DNA of 64,000 nt from Iodobacter fluviatilis (GTDB lineage Bacteria; Pseudomonadota; Gammaproteobacteria; Burkholderiales; Chitinibacteraceae), in the NCBI RefSeq assembly GCF_004194535.1, contig NZ_CP025781.1:4377512-4441511 (forward strand), given 5' to 3'. Both the position numbers and the translations under genes were made by a program. Numbering within the stretch: the stretch's first letter is position 1; each line of letters opens with the position of its first letter. The notes beneath the pieces are model-generated. The model saw nothing but the letters and a program-made list of their open reading frames with translations. It made no database searches and was not told the DNA's origin. Positions 1 through 8,966 of the stretch are shown here, piece after piece.

Positions 1-956
1 TATATCTAATGCGGCAAATCATGACGGGCGAGATGACCCCCGTACAAACCGCTGCCCTATTAATTGGCCTTCGCACAAAAGTAGAAAGCGTTTCCGAAAT
101 CGCTGCTTCAGCCACCGTAATGCGTGAGCTATCCACCCATGTTGCAGTGCAAGATCGCAGCCATTTAATTGATACTTGTGGCACCGGTGGCGATGGTGCG
201 CACACCTTTAATATCTCTACCTGCGCCGCCTTTGTGGTTGCCGCAGCAGGGGCAAAAGTCGCTAAACACGGCGGGCGTTCGGTGTCGTCAAGCTCGGGTT
301 CTGCCGATGTATTAGAGGCTTTTAGCATTAATTTAAATCTCAATGCCGAGCAAGTTGGACGCTCTATTGATGAGATTGGCCTGGGCTTTATGTTTGCCCC
401 CAATCATCATAGCGCCATGAAATACGTTGCCCCGATTCGCCGCGAATTAGGGGTACGTACCATTTTTAATATCCTTGGCCCGCTGACCAATCCAGCCGGT
501 GCAGAAAATCAGCTCATGGGTGTTTTTCACCCTGACCTAGTCGGCATTCAAGCACGCGTTCTACAACAATTAGGCAGTAAGCATGTACTGATTGTGCACG
601 GCCAAGATGGCATGGATGAGATTTCCATCTCTGGGCCAACTCTTGTGGCCGAGTTAAAAGAGGGCCAAATCAATGAATACACAATAGACCCGCGCGACTA
701 TGGCTTTGCCTTGGCCGACATCAAAAGCTTACATGCTGATAATGCCCAGCAATCCAAGCGTATTATTGAACAAGTGCTCGCCAACGTTGCCAGCCCCTGC
801 CGCGACATTGTTCAGCTGAATGCAGGGGCCGCTATTTACGCTGCAGGCAAAGCCAATACACTTGCAAGCGGCATTAATTTAGCAGGGCAAATGCTTGCAA
901 ATGGCAGCGCGCGCGCCAAGCTCGATGACTTAGTGCAATTTAGCCACGCTTTATAG
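1..956 (+). CDS. trpD: Anthranilate phosphoribosyltransferase TrpD (5' partial)
   Basis: Transfers phosphoribosyl from PRPP to anthranilate, the second dedicated step of tryptophan synthesis, in the cytosol. The reading frame is open to the first base of the window and the first visible residues (LMRQIM, GEMTPVQ) align with roughly residue 25 of TrpD proteins, so the true start lies upstream; the ATG at 9 is internal. Visible motifs are the glycine-rich phosphate loop [17 protein letters not shown], the [19 protein letters not shown] segment and the [12 protein letters not shown] block. trpC follows 90 bp downstream in the same direction, as in many proteobacterial trpGDC operons. Family assignment is secure. 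Confidence 0.97.
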   Translation, partial: YLMRQIMTGEMTPVQTAALLIGLRTKVESVSEIAASATVMRELSTHVAVQDRSHLIDTCGTGGDGAHTFNISTCAAFVVAAAGAKVAKHGGRSVSSSSGSADVLEAFSINLNLNAEQVGRSIDEIGLGFMFAPNHHSAMKYVAPIRRELGVRTIFNILGPLTNPAGAENQLMGVFHPDLVGIQARVLQQLGSKHVLIVHGQDGMDEISISGPTLVAELKEGQINEYTIDPRDYGFALADIKSLHADNAQQSKRIIEQVLANVASPCRDIVQLNAGAAIYAAGKANTLASGINLAGQMLANGSARAKLDDLVQFSHAL

Positions 957-1046
957 AGGCCTAAAGGCGTTACTTACTGCGCCCCTAGGCACTTACCTCC
1001 ACGCATCGCAAATCATGCCCCTTACATGCCTAATAAAGAGCCAATC

Positions 1047-1862
1047 ATGTCCGACATCTTAAAAAGAATCTGGGCCACCAAACACCAAGAAGTTGCGGTA
1101 GCCAGCAAAATATTGCCGCTCAATGAAATCCGTAAACAAGCAGAAGACAATACCGATCTACGTGACTTTACCGCAGCCTTGCAAAGTAAAAACGCATTAG
1201 GCCACCCAGGTATTATCGCGGAAATCAAAAAAGCCAGCCCATCCAAAGGCGTCATTCGTGCTGATTTTCAGCCAGCGGTGCATGCACAAGATTACGCAGC
1301 ACATGGCGCAGCCTGCCTCTCGGTGCTAACCGATGAGCCTTACTTTCAAGGCAATCTGAATTACCTGAAAGCCGCTCGTGCTGCTTGCACCCTGCCCGCA
1401 CTGCGCAAAGATTTTATGGTTGATGAATACCAGCTCTTTGAAGCGCGGGCATGGAGCGCCGATTGCATTTTGCTGATTGCCGCCGAGCTAAGCCTCGCTC
1501 AGCTGAAAGACTTTGAAGCGATTGCAATCAGTTTAGGTATGGCGGTGCTGGTAGAAGTGCATAACGAAGTTGAACTAGAGCTGGCACAACAGCTTAAAAC
1601 ACCTCTTTTAGGCATTAACAACCGTGATCTGCGTAGCTTTGAAGTGTCCTTAGAAAACACACTAAGACTACTGCCTTTGATCGACAGCCACCGAATTGTT
1701 ATTACTGAAAGTGGGATTGTTACCCCTAATGATGTTGCTCTTATGCAACAAAACCAGGTAAACAACTTTTTGGTCGGCGAAACCTTTATGCGCGCCGAAT
1801 CCCCCGGAAGCTGCATAGATACTACGTTTGGCCCTGCTTACAAAGGCTTCGTAAGGGCTTGA
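1047..1862 (+). CDS. trpC: Indole-3-glycerol phosphate synthase TrpC
   Basis: Closes carboxyphenylamino-deoxyribulose phosphate to indole-3-glycerol phosphate, the fourth step of tryptophan synthesis. A TIM-barrel protein of about 271 residues with the family landmarks AEIKKASPSKGVIRADF, the catalytic lysine in LRKDFMVDEYQ, LLGINNRDL and ITESGI, then FLVGETFMR. An upstream in-frame ATG exists at 1026, but the ATG at 1047 is preceded by a purine-rich AAAGAG at a fitting distance and gives the usual N-terminus MSDILKRI. It follows trpD and is probably cotranscribed with it. Confidence 0.96.
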   Translation: MSDILKRIWATKHQEVAVASKILPLNEIRKQAEDNTDLRDFTAALQSKNALGHPGIIAEIKKASPSKGVIRADFQPAVHAQDYAAHGAACLSVLTDEPYFQGNLNYLKAARAACTLPALRKDFMVDEYQLFEARAWSADCILLIAAELSLAQLKDFEAIAISLGMAVLVEVHNEVELELAQQLKTPLLGINNRDLRSFEVSLENTLRLLPLIDSHRIVITESGIVTPNDVALMQQNQVNNFLVGETFMRAESPGSCIDTTFGPAYKGFVRA

Positions 1863-1917
1863 GCTTATATTTTTGTCATATTTTTTTAATAAACCTCCCC
1901 TAAACTTGGCATTATTC

Positions 1918-1954
1918 GAAAGCAGATTGTTACTCTAAACGTACATCTGCTTTC
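1918..1954 (+). terminator. Inverted repeat after trpC, possible terminator
   Basis: Perfect 10-bp arms (GAAAGCAGAT and ATCTGCTTTC, 1918-1927 and 1945-1954) enclose a 17-nt loop. It lies between the trpDC stop and the porin. No clean T-tract follows, so a factor-independent terminator is only possible; it could be another transcript-end or regulatory structure. Confidence 0.3.
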
Positions 1955-2149
1955 TAAATGCGTGCATTAGTCATTCATGAGTATTTTCTTTTTTATGGTC
2001 AGCCTTTAAATGGGCTTGGTACATAAGACAGAGAAGCTGATGCCAAAGAATAAAAAATGGCTTTTTATAACAAAAGTGCCGTGATCTTTGTAAATGCAGG
2101 AATGGCCAAGCCATTTCTATCACTTGTTTATTTGGGAGTAGTACAGATT

Positions 2150-3325
2150 ATGAAAAAAATTATCGCCCTAGCCGTTGCTGCCGCATTTACCGCACCTGTA
2201 GCCTTTGCAGATGTAGAGCTCGGCCCATTTAGCATTTACGGCACAGCCGCAACTGCTGTTGAAATCATCTCAGTTGAAAACAACACTGGCAAGCCGCTAG
2301 TTAGCACAAAAGACAGCCAAACCCGCCTAATGGACCAAACATCCAAGCTGGGTTTCAAAGCAAAATACGATCTGGACAATGACTACTTCGCACTTGCTCA
2401 AGTTGAAAGCCGCTTCTACCTTGGCAACAACGGCGACAATACTGATGACAAGGCTGAAATTGGTAGCCGCAATACATTCGTGGGTGTGGGAGGCAAGCAA
2501 GTAGGTACATTACGTTTCGGCCGTTACGAGAATGCTTACAAGCTTTCCCTAAAGCAAATCGTCCCTACACTTTACGGCAACCTGAATGATGCTTCATCAA
2601 CTTACGGCTCCAAACAAATCTTGAACCGCCTTGGTGGCCGTCAAGGTGATATTGTTGCTTACGAGTCGCCTGATTGGGCTGGTTTCAGCGGCAATTTAAG
2701 CTACAACTTCGGTAAAGATTCAACCAACTCAATCTCAGCTGGCTCTGCTGGTGTTCCAAGCAACACAGTCGCTACTGACCTCATGGGACAAACTGCTGTT
2801 GGTATTGCTTATAAGCACAGCATGTTTAATGTTGGCTTTGGTTACACCACTATTAGCAATGCCGCCTGGAAACTGGACGGTAGCAGCGGTGCAAGTGCTA
2901 AAAACCTGACGGGTTCACAAAAACTTGAAGCTTACCAATTAGGTGGCCAAGTGAACTATATGGACTTTAGTGCAGGTGCTGTGTTTGAGCGCACAACGTC
3001 TAGCCTAAGTGGTCTTGCCAAAGGCAACTTTGATCAATACCAAAATGTATTTGGTTTAATCGCTGGCTACAAAAAAGATGCTTTAGAAGTACAAGTTCAG
3101 TACGCACAAGCAAATGATGTTGACGGTACGACTCTGGTTGACACGGGTGGTCAGCAAGCCAGTATTACTGTTGCGTACACGCTTCACAAATATGTACAAG
3201 CCGTTGCTTCATTCACTAAGATGCACAACCAAACTAATGCTAACTTCACCTCTGCTTCAGGCTTCGGTCTGGACAAGGGTAACGACATGAACCAGTTCGC
3301 ACTAGGTCTAGTTGGTAAGTTCTAA
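2150..3325 (+). CDS. Gram-negative trimeric porin (Porin_4 type)
   Basis: An outer-membrane beta-barrel of 391 residues for passive diffusion of small solutes. The start at 2150 is chosen because GGGAGT lies just upstream and because it gives a clean signal peptide, MKKIIALAVAAAFTAPVAFA, cleaved before DVELGPFSIYG; an upstream in-frame ATG at 2057 would add an unlikely 31-residue leader. The mature part shows typical features of neisserial/betaproteobacterial porins: FSIYGTA first strand, TSKLGFKAKYDLDNDYFALAQVESRF, GTLRFGRYENAYK loop, and a C-terminal strand ending in aromatic Phe (ALGLVGKF), the BAM recognition signal. Substrate specificity cannot be told from the sequence. Confidence 0.93.
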   Translation: MKKIIALAVAAAFTAPVAFADVELGPFSIYGTAATAVEIISVENNTGKPLVSTKDSQTRLMDQTSKLGFKAKYDLDNDYFALAQVESRFYLGNNGDNTDDKAEIGSRNTFVGVGGKQVGTLRFGRYENAYKLSLKQIVPTLYGNLNDASSTYGSKQILNRLGGRQGDIVAYESPDWAGFSGNLSYNFGKDSTNSISAGSAGVPSNTVATDLMGQTAVGIAYKHSMFNVGFGYTTISNAAWKLDGSSGASAKNLTGSQKLEAYQLGGQVNYMDFSAGAVFERTTSSLSGLAKGNFDQYQNVFGLIAGYKKDALEVQVQYAQANDVDGTTLVDTGGQQASITVAYTLHKYVQAVASFTKMHNQTNANFTSASGFGLDKGNDMNQFALGLVGKF

Positions 3326-3367
3326 GCTTCGAGCTCAAAGCAAGTCAGTCAAAAGGCCACATAGCAA

Positions 3368-3950
3368 TGAACTGACCCCAATTAGTTGGACAGTAAAAAG
3401 CTAGGTACTTAACAAGGGCTGGGTTCTGTATTGCACAGGACTCAGCCCTTTTTACTTCAGCTTGATTCGGTCGTAGTTATAGTAATGAATATAATCCACG
3501 ATGCCTTGCTCTAGTTGCTCAATAATGCTGAATTTCCCTGACAAAAGACTCTGACTTCAACATATCAAAGAACCTTTCAATCGTTGTATGATCGTGGCAA
3601 TTACCTTTTTTTTGCCTACTTTGCACCAGCCCTTGTGCTGCCAATACTTTGCCATTTGATAGTTCGCCACCAAAGCCTCCTTCTGGCAATAGAAAGTGCT
3701 ACGCAGCAAATCAGTGTGTTTCAACCAATCAGCCAAGGGAAACTGCGACCTTAATTCAAGCACTATTTTCGCTGTTTCTACTGCACCGATTGGTGCTTTG
3801 ACTTGAACTAACATGGTACTTTTTTATATAGGCCACCTCCAAACGGAGGCGTTTTTTTCTGCAATGAATGCTTCACGACTACGGGTTTCATCATCAATTA
3901 GCAGGGGAGCTGTGTGATTTTCGGCGACGGGCTTAGGTGATGCCATGTTG
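3368..3950 (-). mobile_element. Degraded IS3-family (IS150-type) insertion sequence
   Basis: Fragments of both transposase frames are readable on the minus strand. From about 3950 to 3850 there is an OrfA tail (DDETRSREAFIAEKNA); at 3814-3680 the OrfA/OrfB junction (AKIVLELRSQFPLADWLKH, LLRSTFY); at about 3610-3540 the NCHDHTTIERFFDMLKSE block carrying the last catalytic Glu of the DDE triad; and at 3480-3400 the C-terminus (YIHYYNYDRIKLK, then a stop, then GLSPVQYRTQ). Most of the DDE core is deleted and the frame shifts several times. The end at 3368-3392 (TGAACTGACCCCAATTAGTT...) resembles an IS150-group terminal repeat; no matching second end was found. This fills the 0.77 kb between the porin and mltG. 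Not mobile. Confidence 0.85.
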
Positions 3951-4039
3951 CTCACCGATCGTTCTGATGCCTGCTTCGCCAGTTAAATATTGCTAAATAA
4001 CAGAAAGCTTGCATTGCGTTGTGTACTTGGACATAAAAA

Positions 4040-4078
4040 CACCCCAAAAATATAGACGGGAATCCAATTTTTGGGGTG
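4040..4078 (-). terminator. Terminator downstream of mltG
   Basis: A perfect 12-bp inverted repeat (CACCCCAAAAAT / ATTTTTGGGGTG) with a 15-nt loop lies just past the mltG stop codon. On the minus strand it is followed by GTTTTTATG, so it fits a factor-independent terminator. Confidence 0.65.
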
Positions 4079-4092
4079 CAATTCAGTAAGGA

Positions 4093-5118
4093 CTACCTAT
4101 TTAATATGTACTTACGCACCGCACTATTGTGCTCATCTAAAGTATTAGAAAACACCGAGCTGCCATCGCCCTTAGCCACAAAATATAAGGCCGTTGTGGG
4201 GGCAGGATTAAGTGCTGCTTTAAGCGCAGCGTCCCCAACCATAGCAATCGGGGTGGGTGGCAAGCCACTGCGGGTATAAGTGTTGTATGGTGTATCCGTA
4301 AGTAAATCCACTTTGCGCAAGCGCCCATCTAGTGAATCCCCTACCCCATAAATTACCGCCGGATCAGTTTGCAAGCGCATGCCAATGCGTAAGCGATTTA
4401 CAAATACGCCCGCCACCAACGCCCGATCTTTAGCGTGGCCAGTTTCTTTTTCAACTAAAGAAGCCAAAATCAACGCTTCATAGGGTGTTTTAAGCTGCAC
4501 ATTGGCAGAGCGCTCTGCCCACGCTTTATCTAATTTGGCTTGCATACGCTGGTGGGATCTTGCCAGCAACTTTAAATCTGAACTTCCCTTATCCACATGA
4601 TAAGTGTCAGGAAAAAACAAGCCTTCTGGACTAATGGCGCTCACCCCCAGCTCCGCCAGCAACTCAGCATCGCTCATTAAGGCCGTGTCATGGCGCAGAT
4701 GCGGATTACTATTCAGTGACTTGCGCAGCTCTCGCCAATTTGCACCTTCAATCAAGGTAAACGTCAGCGTGGTCGTATCACCATTACTCAGCTTTTCTAA
4801 TAACTGCCATGGGCTAACCGCAGCAGTTAAGTTATAACTACCCGCTTTTAGCTGCTTGTCTTTGCCGCTGATTCTTGCCAGCACTAAAAATGGCAAAGCC
4901 TGATCAATCACGCCTTGTTTGACTAACTGGTCTGCTACTTTTTTAACGCCACCTGATGCAACCACAAAATCTTGCGGGGTATTTTGCAATAGAGGTGTAC
5001 TGGCGTATTGATACAGCCAAAAACCTAAAGCACAAGCTAAGCCAAATAAAAGCAGCATGAAACGGGCAAGCCCGCGGAAAAATCCGCCCTTATTCTGTGG
5101 TTTCTTCTTTACGGCCAT
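4093..5118 (-). CDS. mltG: Endolytic murein transglycosylase MltG (YceG)
   Basis: Inner-membrane lytic transglycosylase that cuts nascent glycan strands and is thought to set their length. 341 residues: a basic cytosolic start (MAVKKKPQNK), one membrane segment at about 16-36 (ARFMLLLFGLACALGFWLY), a LysM-like subdomain, then the YceG domain with LASLVEKETGHAKDRALVAGVF, holding the catalytic Glu, followed by NRLRIGMRLQTDPAVIYG and PYNTYTRSGLPPTPI. All key family blocks are intact. In many bacteria mltG is next to pabC and tmk; here it is followed at the C-terminal side by an IS remnant and preceded by a DinG-family helicase gene. Confidence 0.95.
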   Translation of the reverse strand: MAVKKKPQNKGGFFRGLARFMLLLFGLACALGFWLYQYASTPLLQNTPQDFVVASGGVKKVADQLVKQGVIDQALPFLVLARISGKDKQLKAGSYNLTAAVSPWQLLEKLSNGDTTTLTFTLIEGANWRELRKSLNSNPHLRHDTALMSDAELLAELGVSAISPEGLFFPDTYHVDKGSSDLKLLARSHQRMQAKLDKAWAERSANVQLKTPYEALILASLVEKETGHAKDRALVAGVFVNRLRIGMRLQTDPAVIYGVGDSLDGRLRKVDLLTDTPYNTYTRSGLPPTPIAMVGDAALKAALNPAPTTALYFVAKGDGSSVFSNTLDEHNSAVRKYILNR

Positions 5119-5167
5119 ACTGGCGCCTTACCTCAAAAGTTGTTATATCGTGACTCGCTCAGGTGCA

Positions 5168-7159
5168 CTATGCACCCGAAGCAGACTTTTCTGAGCTACA
5201 CAGCTCTACCGCGCCTTCTTGACTACCATTTTGGCGTTTTACTTCAAAGAATCGTTGTACGGTAGCAAGCTCTCTTGATCTAAACATCGGCGGCAAGCTT
5301 TTCCAAATCATTTTCCCGTATTGCTTTTCAACCAAGCGCTTATCCGCAATCATCAAAATACCAATATCAGTTTCATCCCTAATCAAACGCCCAGCGCCCT
5401 GCTTTAGAGTAATAGCCGCATGCGGCACTTGATAGTCCATAAACGCACTGCGGCCAGATTTATTAATTTGCTCAATCCGCGCAGATAGCACCGGATCATC
5501 CGGCGGGCTAAAGGGCAGCTTATCAATCACGACCAAAGAAAGCTGCTCGCCTTTTACGTCGATCCCTTCCCAAAACGTTTGGCTCGCCACCAAAATAGCG
5601 TTAGGTGCAAGGCGAAACTTATCTAGGAGCTCGGTGCGTGACCCTTGGCCCTGCAGAAACACCGGCCAATCCAACCCCGCAGCCTTCAGCTTTTCTTGCA
5701 CAATTTCATGCGCCTCACGCATAGCACGTAAGCTAGTAAACAACAAAAAAGCATGGCCCTGGGTGGTCAGCAGCAGCGGCCAGGCTTTTTCCATCACTTG
5801 TTTAGTAAAATCTGGCGCATTGGCCTCGGGCATATCTTGCGGCACATAGAGCACAGCTTGCTGCTTGTAATCAAAAGGACTTTCCCAAGTGGCTTCAACC
5901 GCATCCCATATCCCCAACTCATGCTTAAAATGGTTGAAATGCCCATTTACCGCCAAGGTAGCCGAGGCAAATACCCACGCACGCGGGTGCGATTTAAGTT
6001 GCTTTTGGAACAACTGGGCGATATTTAAAGGGGTAGCGTGCAAGATCAAGCCATGCTGCAAAACATCCACCCAATGCACACTTTCTTCATCGTCGCCTCC
6101 CATCCAGCGCTTAAGAGTTGCCACGCTTTCTAGCGCTCGAATCTGGCAATTTTCTAGCCCTTCCGCCCGCTCAGATTGCTTGCCAAGCAAATCACAGAGT
6201 ATGGACAACTTTTCAGCCACGAACTCTAAAGCAGGCATAAATTCTGGGTTTTGCTGCTGCAATTGATGCAGTGGAGCACGCGTTGCATCGGACTTAAACA
6301 CCAAACGCAAATCTTTAACTGCTTTTTCTAAAGCCTCTGCCGCAGCAGGTAGCAAGATAAAATCTTTAGCCGCCACCAGCGCTTCAGCCCGCGAATCCCT
6401 TGCTAAATCAACCAATTGCCCTGAAGTTAGCGTTTCACCAAAGAAGAGACTGGCGACTTCTGGTAGCTGATGGGCCTCATCAAAAATCACAGTATTACAG
6501 GCGGGGAGCAACTCACCCGCGCCTTCATCTTTTAACCATACATCGGCAAAAAACAGATGATGGTTCACCACCACCACATCCGCTTCTTGCGCATCTTTAC
6601 GTGCTTTAAGCACAAAGCAATCTTTATGGCTTGGGCACTCTTGGCCTAAGCAATTATCCCGAGTAGAAGTAACATGCCCCCAAATCGGCGCGTTTTCTGC
6701 CACGCCAGGGCAAGCGGCTTTATCGCCAGAAATCGCCGTCTTAATATAACGCTGCACTTTAACTAAGTCGGCAATATCCTCTTTGCGCATAAAGCGCCCT
6801 TCTTGCTCAGTGCGCGCCAAATGATAATGGCAAACATAGTTCGAGCGCCCCTTTAACAAGGCAATCGTAACCGGCACCTGCAGCACTTTGCGCACCGTTG
6901 GAATATCACGGGCAAACAACTGATCTTGCAGCGTTTTAGTTCCCGTCGACACGATCACCTTACCGCCGGATAGCAGTGCAGGCACTAAATAAGCAAAGGT
7001 TTTACCCGTACCTGTACCCGCCTCAGCAATCAGCTGACCTTGGTTCTTGATGGCAGTTTCAACGGCCTGCGCCATTTCTAATTGCTGTGTGCGCAATTTA
7101 TAGCCGGGAAACGCATCGGCAAAGGGGCCGTCGTCGGCAAAAACTGCATCAAGTGACAT
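5168..7159 (-). CDS. yoaA: DinG-family ATP-dependent DNA helicase (YoaA type)
   Basis: XPD/Rad3-like superfamily 2 helicase with an iron-sulfur cluster, acting in DNA repair; in E. coli YoaA works with the HolC subunit of DNA polymerase III. The 663-residue product has Walker A AEAGTGTGKTFAYLVPALL, the DEAH box in VIFDEAHQLPE, four cluster cysteines between them (CHYHL, CPG, CLGQECPSHKDC) and C-terminal helicase motifs (LLFTSLRAM, SQTFWEGIDVKGE, QGAGRLIR). The ATG at 7159 (MSLDAVFADDGPF) is chosen over an upstream in-frame codon at 7207 because family members start close to the FADAFPGYKLRTQQLEMA block. DinG proper is longer, so YoaA is the better name. Confidence 0.9.
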   Translation of the reverse strand: MSLDAVFADDGPFADAFPGYKLRTQQLEMAQAVETAIKNQGQLIAEAGTGTGKTFAYLVPALLSGGKVIVSTGTKTLQDQLFARDIPTVRKVLQVPVTIALLKGRSNYVCHYHLARTEQEGRFMRKEDIADLVKVQRYIKTAISGDKAACPGVAENAPIWGHVTSTRDNCLGQECPSHKDCFVLKARKDAQEADVVVVNHHLFFADVWLKDEGAGELLPACNTVIFDEAHQLPEVASLFFGETLTSGQLVDLARDSRAEALVAAKDFILLPAAAEALEKAVKDLRLVFKSDATRAPLHQLQQQNPEFMPALEFVAEKLSILCDLLGKQSERAEGLENCQIRALESVATLKRWMGGDDEESVHWVDVLQHGLILHATPLNIAQLFQKQLKSHPRAWVFASATLAVNGHFNHFKHELGIWDAVEATWESPFDYKQQAVLYVPQDMPEANAPDFTKQVMEKAWPLLLTTQGHAFLLFTSLRAMREAHEIVQEKLKAAGLDWPVFLQGQGSRTELLDKFRLAPNAILVASQTFWEGIDVKGEQLSLVVIDKLPFSPPDDPVLSARIEQINKSGRSAFMDYQVPHAAITLKQGAGRLIRDETDIGILMIADKRLVEKQYGKMIWKSLPPMFRSRELATVQRFFEVKRQNGSQEGAVELCSSEKSASGA

Positions 7160-7312
7160 AAATGGAGACCAAAAAGCAAAGACAGGATTGTAACAAGATG
7201 ATGGCACTTGCCTGTAAATGATTACTGAATAAAAAACACATTAATGCTAATAAAATGAGCCAAGCTGCGCTAACGGCGATAGCGCAGGTCACCACATCCT
7301 TATCCCTGTTAT

Positions 7313-8746
7313 TTAATGCTTATTTTCATGCACCCTAAGATGCGCAAAGCGTAGCACCGCATCAATCACCGGCAGGCCGGCTGCCGCTTGTGGGTGATTA
7401 AGAAACGCCACCACCACCGAAGTTTGGCCGTTGCTGTCCCTTACAAAACCTGCTGCCGCGCGAACATCGCGCAAAGTACCCGTTTTAATATGCGCCTCAC
7501 CGGCCATACTAGCGAGACGTTTTTTCATCGTGCCATCTAACGCCACCAGCGGCATAGATGAAACAAACTCAGCGGCGTATGGGCCTTGCCAAGCATCAAT
7601 CAATAAATCAGCCATATGCCGTGCGCTGATTTGCTCTTGCCTAGATAGCCCTGAGCCGTTTTCTATCTTTAATTCGTCAAATCTCTTGCCTCGGCTACTG
7701 AGCCAGCGGCTTACCGCAGCAAAGGATTTGGCGGAAGAATCTTTCCCCTCCTCGCCAGCACCCAAACTCAAATAAAGCTGCCTCGCCATGGTGTTATTGC
7801 TAAATTTATTAATATCGCGAATCACGCTAGCCAAATCTGGCGAGCGATTTGTTAGTAAGAGTTGCGCATCGCTTGGCACCACACCAGCGCGATTCCCCCC
7901 CGTAATCACTCCGCCCTGCTCCGCCCATAAGCTGCGAAACAAACTGGCGGTATAGCTGGGGTGGTCAAGCAACGCCAAATAACGCTCAGTGTTGCAACCC
8001 AGAGGAATACTGCCACTTAAGCTAATTTTGGCGCTACTGCCTTGGTTATCGATATTGAGCTGGAGTTTATTTTTGAATGTAGCGCAATTAGCCACTGGGC
8101 CACTACTCAAACGGTTATCTAATTGCACAGCGGCTAAATTTGGCTCTAGCGAGGCAACAACCCCAGTGGCCTCGCTACGTAATGACAGGCGCACACTTTT
8201 TAAATTACTCAGCAAGCTATCAGGTGTGACTAAAAAAGGCCGATATGGCTCTTCGCCATCATCGTCATAAGTTGTTGTATCCGCGCCTTGGCTAAAATAG
8301 CTACGATCTAGAACTAAATCGCCCCTGATCTCTCTGACGCCTGCAGTTTTTAAATCGCGTAGCATGAGCCAAAACCGTTCTAGATTCAGTTTTGGATCAC
8401 CGTAACCTTTTATGTAAAGATCGCCATTTAAAATGCCATTTACAGGCTTAACATTTGAATAGATTTCCGTGCTCCACTGATAAGCGGGGCCTAAAAGCGA
8501 CAATCCGGCGTAGCTTGTTACTAGTTTCATGGTCGATGCTGGGCTGGCAGGCTTATCACCCTGATAATAGAATGCCGGTAAAGACGATTGCAGCGGTACA
8601 ATCGCCAAGCTTAAAGAATCAGCAGGCAACTTAGCGGCCTTAAGTGCGCTTAAAATTTCAGCAGGCAGCTCTGCAGCATGGGCTTGACCCATACTTAGTA
8701 CGCAAAATAATAATAATTTTTTTAAGCTTATTTGGGTATTTTTCAA
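7313..8746 (-). CDS. dacB: D-alanyl-D-alanine carboxypeptidase/endopeptidase (PBP4, DacB)
   Basis: Periplasmic class C penicillin-binding protein that trims and opens peptidoglycan cross-links. All three serine-hydrolase motifs are present: SxxK in SPASTMKLVTSY, SxN in KFSNNTMARQL, and KTG in AHIKTGTLRDV. The signal peptide ISLKKLLLFCVLSMGQAHA precedes AELPAEILSAL. I place the start at a TTG at 8746: AAGGGA sits 6 nt upstream and the TTGA overlaps the stop of the upstream small gene, pointing to coupled translation. A longer in-frame start at 8785 would put an unlikely extension before the signal peptide. About 477 residues, normal for the family. Confidence 0.92.
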   Translation of the reverse strand: MKNTQISLKKLLLFCVLSMGQAHAAELPAEILSALKAAKLPADSLSLAIVPLQSSLPAFYYQGDKPASPASTMKLVTSYAGLSLLGPAYQWSTEIYSNVKPVNGILNGDLYIKGYGDPKLNLERFWLMLRDLKTAGVREIRGDLVLDRSYFSQGADTTTYDDDGEEPYRPFLVTPDSLLSNLKSVRLSLRSEATGVVASLEPNLAAVQLDNRLSSGPVANCATFKNKLQLNIDNQGSSAKISLSGSIPLGCNTERYLALLDHPSYTASLFRSLWAEQGGVITGGNRAGVVPSDAQLLLTNRSPDLASVIRDINKFSNNTMARQLYLSLGAGEEGKDSSAKSFAAVSRWLSSRGKRFDELKIENGSGLSRQEQISARHMADLLIDAWQGPYAAEFVSSMPLVALDGTMKKRLASMAGEAHIKTGTLRDVRAAAGFVRDSNGQTSVVVAFLNHPQAAAGLPVIDAVLRFAHLRVHENKH

Positions 8747-8964
8747 GAAGATCCCTTTTTGTGAGCGGCCTGACGCGCTTGCCAAGCGGCATAATCAACA
8801 AGGTATTGAGCGCGTAAAACATAATAAATATCAAAGACACAGCTATCCCCACAGCCGCTTCCGCAGCAGGATTCAAACTCTGGCTCAATAGGCGCTACTG
8901 GTTCGGGGTCACCTTCGTGAAAGGTAAACTGATTATCAAGTGGCTGCATCATGGTAGAATTCAT
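8743..8964 (-). CDS. Small Cys-rich protein, oxidoreductase-like domain (PF09791 type)
   Basis: A 73-residue protein with the signature CCGSGCGDSCVFDIYY and then AWQARQAAHK, matching the short 'oxidoreductase-like, N-terminal' family. The function of this family is not established; the clustered cysteines suggest metal or redox binding. Its stop overlaps the dacB start by 4 bases (TTGA), so the two are probably translationally coupled. The annotated start is only 2 bp from the divergent dnaX start; ATG codons at 8952 or 8949 (MMQPLDNQF) may be the real start, since they leave more room for promoters. Confidence 0.75.
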   Translation of the reverse strand: MNSTMMQPLDNQFTFHEGDPEPVAPIEPEFESCCGSGCGDSCVFDIYYVLRAQYLVDYAAWQARQAAHKKGSS

Positions 8965-8966
8965 CT

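Noticed and set aside
2057..2149. N-terminal extension of the porin from an upstream ATG
   Set aside because: It would bury the signal peptide 31 residues inside the protein, and a ribosome site stands right before the ATG at 2150.
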